Below, piece after piece: positions 20,735 to 25,113 of a DNA stretch of 25,113 nt. Each line of letters begins with the position of its first letter. Positions within the stretch are counted from its first letter, which is position 1. The stretch is from assembly GCA_040003205.1 (NCBI GenBank), contig JBDUDA010000010.1, positions 1-25,113 on the forward strand, given 5' to 3'. The notes under the pieces are model-generated. The model was not told the DNA's origin. It did no database searches and saw only the letters and a program-made list of their open reading frames with translations. Source of the DNA: JALYIM01 sp040003205 (GTDB taxonomy: Bacteria > Acidobacteriota > Terriglobia > Terriglobales > Acidobacteriaceae). Both the position numbers and the translations under genes were made by a program.

Positions 20735-23700
20735 ATGACGCCAAACGGACAGACAGCGAGTCTGCAAAGTGTGAAGGCAGAGTCGTTTCCGAAACTATTG
20801 CTGAGGTTGTCATCGGGCATCTCGGGATCCGCTCCATTTCCGTTACCTGTAACTACTGAAGGCATCGCAGACCACCTCCGTGCCATGTTGCAGGCAAGCC
20901 TGGTGTGCGTCCTGCTGCGTAGTGGAGATGAGTTTGACCTGAGCGCTGTTTCCGCCGAATCCCCTGAGCTGGAATTGACGGTCCGCTCGCGGTTCGATCG
21001 TAAGGGACTGGATTTCGCCTCCGATCTGGCAACACGCGCACTTGCAGAATGCCAGCCGCTCAGCGTCCCGATCGGACCCGGCATTCATGCTTTGGCAGAC
21101 CTTGTCCCCCAAGGAACTCTGCTGGCAGTTCCGGTGCGCGCTTCGCGGCTGGAAGGCGCCGTCCTGATTTACCCCAGCCGCGAAACCACGCTGGATGATG
21201 AGACGAAATTCTTCGTCACGGCCATGGTCAACATCGGCGCTGTGGCAATCGTGAATTCTGAACTTAAATTTGCGATTGGCGAACAGAGCAAGAAAGTTAA
21301 CCAGCTGTTGGACATCTCATGCGAGTTGACTGCTCTAGCCGATTTAGATCCATGCATGCTTAAGTTCGTTCTGGGCGCCAGCAACTTTCTGGAATACGAG
21401 CGCAGCTTCGTGGCGGTGCCGGACGCAGGCGGTTTCCGCGTCCGCTGGCAATGCTCACAGGGGAAACGCGAAAAGGTCGACGAGATTTTGCCGGACGATG
21501 TCATTGCTTGCGCTGCCATGACGAAAGGATCTTTCGCAACCAACGACGCCAGCCATATTGCCGGCATAAACGCGCAGTGGATCCAGAAATATCCCGTAAA
21601 GCAAATGCTTAGCGTGCCGATGCTCGGTACCGGTGGCGAGGTCCTGGGAATTTTTGCAGCACTGAATCGATCGGACGGTTCGGATGTCTCGCCGGAGGAC
21701 ATACGTCGGGCGAAGGCAATCTCGACCCACGCCGTGATGGCGCTGGAAGCTGCTCGAACTCTACAACTCTCCGATCAGTATCGGGAACGCGCCGACTCCC
21801 TGATGCAACTGGCGCTGGAGTTGAATTCCAATCTCCGTCTGCCTGAATTCGCCAGGAGCTTCGTAAAGCGGGCCGCTGAAATGTTAGGCGCAAGCGGAGG
21901 GGCCCTCACTGTCAAAGAAGAAACAGGTTGGGAGACTGTATTTCTTCAGGTGCGATCGAGCCCGGACGAAATTGATCGGGTTGCGACAATTCGCTACGAA
22001 AATGCTGTGAAGCAAGCCATGACTCGCGATTCCGCAGGCGTTAGTTTTTGTAGCGCTGAAGAACTTTTGGGTCCGGAAATGGCCGCCACTCTGGGGTGGC
22101 GGGATTGCTCCCTGATACGACTAACCACAGCTTCAGAAGATTTAGTCGGCGTGCTCTGCCTTGCAAACCGGGGCAAACCGCTGAGTGACGCAGATGACCA
22201 GTTGCTGAAAGCCATCACCGGGCACGCCTCCATTGCGCTGCAAAACGCCCGCTTCTTCACGCGCATGGAAGTTGCCAACCGCCACTGGATTGAAATCTTC
22301 GATGCCATTAGCGATTTTATTGTGTCCCACGACGAAGCCGGCAACGTTCTGCGCGTGAATCGTTCTCTAGCCGATTTCATCGGGGTGCAGCCCGCCGAAC
22401 TGATAGGCGTTAGCATGGGCGCCCTCTTGGCGGTCAATAGTCCTGCGCCCATGCATACCTGTCCTTTTTGTCGCATCGGGGACGAAGGTACCGACGAATA
22501 TTTGCATCCAGTGCTGGAACGCACCTATCTGGTGTCCACTTCGAGAGTTCACGGCGCCAGCAGCGAAGTGCTGCAAACCATCCACGTGCTGAAGGACATT
22601 ACCGACCGGCGCGAAGCGGAACAAAGATATCGCGAACTGTTCGACAACATTCAGGAAGGCTTGTTCTTCTCTACTCCGGACGGACGCTTTATCGAAGTCA
22701 ACGACGCTCTCGTCCGCATGCTTGGATACCAAAGCAGAGAGGAGCTTCTAACCGCAGATGTTCGTAGCGCGGTCTATTCTTCCCCCGAACGACATCTTCA
22801 GCTTTCAAATGAGATGCAAACTCACGGGGTCCTTCGCAATCATGAAGAGACGTTAAGGCGCAGAGATGGGACGCCTGTCCATGTGCTCATTAATGCGTTT
22901 GCGGTGCGCGACGCAAATCATCGAATCGTTCAGTATCGCGGCTTGATGCTGGACATAAGTGGCCTGAAAAATTTCCAGTCGGAGCTCCAGCGCGAGCGTG
23001 ATTTTTCCGGAAATATTCTGAACAATACGCAAAGCCTCATTCTGGTGGCGGACCAGACCGGCATGGTCAGCTACGCCAACCGGCGCTGGTCTGACATGGG
23101 TTATCAGCATACGCAGGTGGTCGGCAGACTTCTGGAGGAACTGGTGGCCCCGGGGCGCCGCGAAGTTCTCAATGAAGCTTTTACCGCCATCCTGGCGGGC
23201 AATCAGGTGGACAATCTTGATTTACAGATCCTGCGCGCGGATGGAAAAATCGGACAATTCTCCGTGAATCTCAGTCCCATGCGCGACGATCAGGGAAAAG
23301 TCACCAGCATCGTCGTGGTCATGAGCGACATCACCGACGCAGCCAGCCTACAGGCAAAATTAGTGCATGCCGAAAAAATGGCGGCGGTGGGGCAACTGGT
23401 TTCCGGCGTCGCCCACGAAGTCAATAATCCGCTCACCGCAATACTCGGTTTTGCCGACCTGCTGATGGAAAACACAGAAGTCCCGGACAGCGCCCGTAAG
23501 GATTTGCGGGTGATTCTACAGGAGGCACAGCGCACCAAACAGATTGTGCAGAACCTGCTAAGTTTCGCGCGCCAGATGCCTCCGCAGCGTAAGCCGGTAC
23601 AACTCAACGCAGTATTGCGCCGGACCGTGCAGTTGCGCGCCTATGACTTCCACAGCCGGGGCGTAGATGTCGTCGAGCAATTGGACCAGGATTTGCCTTA

Positions 23701-24085
23701 CGTGATCGGAGACGCACACCAGTTGCAGCAGGTTTTTCTAAACATTGTAAACAATGCGTACGACGCCGTAAGGGAAGCCATCCGCGACGCCAGAATCACA
23801 ATCATGACCGCGAGAAGCGGGGCTTTTGTGGAGGTTTCTTTCAGTGATAACGGTCACGGGATACAGCAGGCGGAACGCATCTTCGATCCGTTTTTCACTA
23901 CCAAAGAAGTTGGGAAGGGAACCGGTCTGGGTCTAAGTATCTGCTACGGGATCGTTCGCGAACATGGTGGTGAAATCCTTTGTTACAACAACACGGAAAC
24001 CGAGGGTGCCACGTTCATTGTGCGCCTACCGGCGGTTGCGGAAGAGTCCTCAGTAGGGGCCGCCGCGGGAGTCATACAGTCATGA
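20735..24085 (+). CDS. Soluble multi-GAF, multi-PAS sensor histidine kinase
   Basis: The 1116-residue kinase has no membrane helix, so it senses in the cytosol. Approximate order: three GAF-like domains (about 40-195, 205-355, 365-515), three PAS-like domains (about 520-640, 640-760, 765-885), HisKA with phospho-His894 in SGVAHEVNNPLTAILGF, and an ATPase domain with IVNNAYDA (N box), DNGHGI (G1) and GKGTGLGLS (G2). The first PAS contains a CPFC pair (Cys576, Cys579), which could bind a metal or act as a redox switch. There is no receiver in the same chain; one follows as a separate gene. The start is uncertain: ATG 20735 has no clear ribosome site, and TTG 20705 and GTG 20771 are also in frame. 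The stop overlaps the next gene by four bases. Confidence 0.92.
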   Translation: MTPNGQTASLQSVKAESFPKLLLRLSSGISGSAPFPLPVTTEGIADHLRAMLQASLVCVLLRSGDEFDLSAVSAESPELELTVRSRFDRKGLDFASDLATRALAECQPLSVPIGPGIHALADLVPQGTLLAVPVRASRLEGAVLIYPSRETTLDDETKFFVTAMVNIGAVAIVNSELKFAIGEQSKKVNQLLDISCELTALADLDPCMLKFVLGASNFLEYERSFVAVPDAGGFRVRWQCSQGKREKVDEILPDDVIACAAMTKGSFATNDASHIAGINAQWIQKYPVKQMLSVPMLGTGGEVLGIFAALNRSDGSDVSPEDIRRAKAISTHAVMALEAARTLQLSDQYRERADSLMQLALELNSNLRLPEFARSFVKRAAEMLGASGGALTVKEETGWETVFLQVRSSPDEIDRVATIRYENAVKQAMTRDSAGVSFCSAEELLGPEMAATLGWRDCSLIRLTTASEDLVGVLCLANRGKPLSDADDQLLKAITGHASIALQNARFFTRMEVANRHWIEIFDAISDFIVSHDEAGNVLRVNRSLADFIGVQPAELIGVSMGALLAVNSPAPMHTCPFCRIGDEGTDEYLHPVLERTYLVSTSRVHGASSEVLQTIHVLKDITDRREAEQRYRELFDNIQEGLFFSTPDGRFIEVNDALVRMLGYQSREELLTADVRSAVYSSPERHLQLSNEMQTHGVLRNHEETLRRRDGTPVHVLINAFAVRDANHRIVQYRGLMLDISGLKNFQSELQRERDFSGNILNNTQSLILVADQTGMVSYANRRWSDMGYQHTQVVGRLLEELVAPGRREVLNEAFTAILAGNQVDNLDLQILRADGKIGQFSVNLSPMRDDQGKVTSIVVVMSDITDAASLQAKLVHAEKMAAVGQLVSGVAHEVNNPLTAILGFADLLMENTEVPDSARKDLRVILQEAQRTKQIVQNLLSFARQMPPQRKPVQLNAVLRRTVQLRAYDFHSRGVDVVEQLDQDLPYVIGDAHQLQQVFLNIVNNAYDAVREAIRDARITIMTARSGAFVEVSFSDNGHGIQQAERIFDPFFTTKEVGKGTGLGLSICYGIVREHGGEILCYNNTETEGATFIVRLPAVAEESSVGAAAGVIQS

Positions 24086-24483
24086 CAATGCGCGCTGTCG
24101 AGTCTGCTGTTTTACCTGTATTGCTGATTGAGGATGAGCCGGCCGTGATGGCCTACGTCCGTGCGGCTCTGGAGCGAAGCGGCTACTCCGTGGTGTCCAG
24201 TGAATCGGGCGCGGAGGGATTGCGGCATCTCGAATCCGGACAATTTCTCGGGGTCGTCTCTGACATGCGCACACCTGGTGGCGTGGATGGCGCCGACGTC
24301 CATGCATGGGTGGCCAAGTATCGTCCCGAGCTCGCTTCCCGCATCGTCTTCATCACCGGCGACATTGCCAACGAGGATACCGTCGCCACCCTTCAGAAAA
24401 CGGGCGCGCCCTGCGTGGAGAAGCCATTCCGGGTACAACAATTTATTTCCGTAGTAGAGCAAACCATGGGGAAATCTCAGTGA
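24082..24483 (+). CDS. Single-domain receiver protein
   Basis: The 133-residue product is a stand-alone response regulator receiver: acidic pocket in LLIEDEP (Asp18), phospho-acceptor Asp61 in VVSDMRTPGG, Thr in FITGD and Lys in VEKPF. The sequence style (DMRTPGGVDG) is that of receivers normally fused to the C-terminus of hybrid kinases, so it may be a split hybrid partner of the preceding kinase. ATG 24082 overlaps the kinase stop (ATGA); ATG 24088 is also possible. It could relay phosphate or act as a sink that competes with the NtrC-type regulator for phosphate. Confidence 0.9.
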   Translation: MTMRAVESAVLPVLLIEDEPAVMAYVRAALERSGYSVVSSESGAEGLRHLESGQFLGVVSDMRTPGGVDGADVHAWVAKYRPELASRIVFITGDIANEDTVATLQKTGAPCVEKPFRVQQFISVVEQTMGKSQ

Positions 24484-25113
24484 GTGAAGATATCCGAATT
24501 CGCCTGTTAATCGTTGACGACGAGCAAAGCATCCGCAAACTTTGCATGACCGTCGGCGAGGCGCTGGGCTTCACGTGCATGGAAGCTGAAGACGGCGAGG
24601 CCGCCCTTGCGCTGCTGGAAGAGCAGCCCGCGCACGTGATTCTGACCGATATGGTCATGCCGAATATGTCGGGATTGGAATTTTTGGAAAAAGTTAAAAA
24701 ACTATTTCCTCGCACCGAAGTCGCCGTCATGACCGGCCATGGCTCGGTTGAGACCGCCGTGCAGGCGATGAAGCTGGGCGCCTACGATTACATCAGCAAG
24801 CCTTTTTCTCCGCTTGAGGAGTTGCGACTGTTTCTGCGCCGCATGGCCGAAAAGATTCGACTGGTCGAAGAGAATCAATTTCTGCGCGAGCGCGTGGACA
24901 CGGAGACCGAACTTCACGGAATCGTCGGCGCATCCGCCAAAATTCAAGATGTGTTGCGCATGATTTCCCGCCTGAAAGACACGCGTACTCCCGTGCTCAT
25001 TGCGGGCGAGAGCGGTACGGGCAAAGAGCTGGTCGCGCGCGCGATTCATTTCCGCGGTTCTTTCGCCAGTCGTCCGTTCGTTGCCGTCGATTGCGGCTCA
25101 CTCGTCCCCACCC
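24480..25113 (+). CDS. NtrC-family sigma-54-dependent response regulator (partial)
   Basis: The first 211 codons are present; the gene runs off the window. The receiver has Asp13/Asp14, phospho-acceptor Asp57 in ILTDMVMPN, Thr in VMTGHGS and Lys in ISKPF. A coiled linker leads into the AAA+ sigma-54 activator domain (VGASAKIQDVLRMI), and Walker A GESGTGKE is at residues 176-183. The sigma-54-contacting GAFTGA loop and the DNA-binding domain lie beyond the edge, so activator function is inferred from family. The start is GTG 24480, overlapping the preceding stop (GTGA), with GGGGAA about seven bases upstream. It is the third gene of the kinase operon. Confidence 0.93.
   Translation, partial: MSEDIRIRLLIVDDEQSIRKLCMTVGEALGFTCMEAEDGEAALALLEEQPAHVILTDMVMPNMSGLEFLEKVKKLFPRTEVAVMTGHGSVETAVQAMKLGAYDYISKPFSPLEELRLFLRRMAEKIRLVEENQFLRERVDTETELHGIVGASAKIQDVLRMISRLKDTRTPVLIAGESGTGKELVARAIHFRGSFASRPFVAVDCGSLVPT

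Overview
The window reads as chromosomal DNA of a Gram-negative, moderately GC-rich bacterium, most likely an acidobacterium. This placement is an inference from the beta-propeller lipoprotein that begins CGETYRP, from a two-domain hypothetical protein that resembles acidobacterial proteins I know from memory, and from a GC-rich, rRNA-free gene mix. No rRNA, tRNA, CRISPR array, insertion sequence or phage gene was seen.

Left part (1-12047), mostly housekeeping. The 3' end of lnt overlaps by one base a complete prfB. This prfB keeps the classic programmed +1 frameshift site, so its product can only be made by reading across an in-frame TGA. Next come an unrecognised two-domain protein, a CoA-binding protein, a leftward pair (2'-O RNA methyltransferase, rarA), and the divergent tsaC (tRNA t6A synthesis) overlapping a DUF218/YdcF membrane protein. 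Then follow a DinB/YfiT protein, a cyclase-family protein that lacks its usual metal-site residues, a DUF92 membrane protein, the end-joining protein Ku, and a YVTN beta-propeller protein with a lipoprotein-like signal. Gaps in this part hold a heptamer tandem repeat (8613-8654) and a perfect 14-bp palindrome (10621-10634). The gap 1305-1532 shows no convincing signal beyond the ribosome binding site of the next gene.

Right part (12168-25113), signalling. A leftward chemosensory cluster runs in transcription order: secreted TonB-C-domain protein, MCP receptor, cheW, cheR, cheA, cheB, a 103-bp gap, cheY, cheX. The genes are tightly packed, with 4-base stop/start overlaps at cheR/cheA and cheA/cheB. 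No flagellar or pilus gene is in the window. Upstream of the cluster, on the same strand, lies an exact match to the core -24/-12 consensus of a sigma-54 promoter (20446-20461). It sits about 34 bases before the best start of the first gene. A short inverted repeat lies about 108 bp upstream of the predicted start site, where an activator might bind.

Divergently transcribed is a two-component operon: a soluble 1116-residue histidine kinase (three GAF-like domains, three PAS-like domains, kinase core), a lone receiver protein, and an NtrC-type response regulator cut off by the window edge. NtrC-type regulators are the activators that sigma-54 promoters need. The working hypothesis is that this kinase/NtrC pair switches on the neighbouring chemosensory operon, making a self-contained sigma-54-gated chemosensory module. 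The promoter match and gene order are directly visible; the regulatory link is inference.
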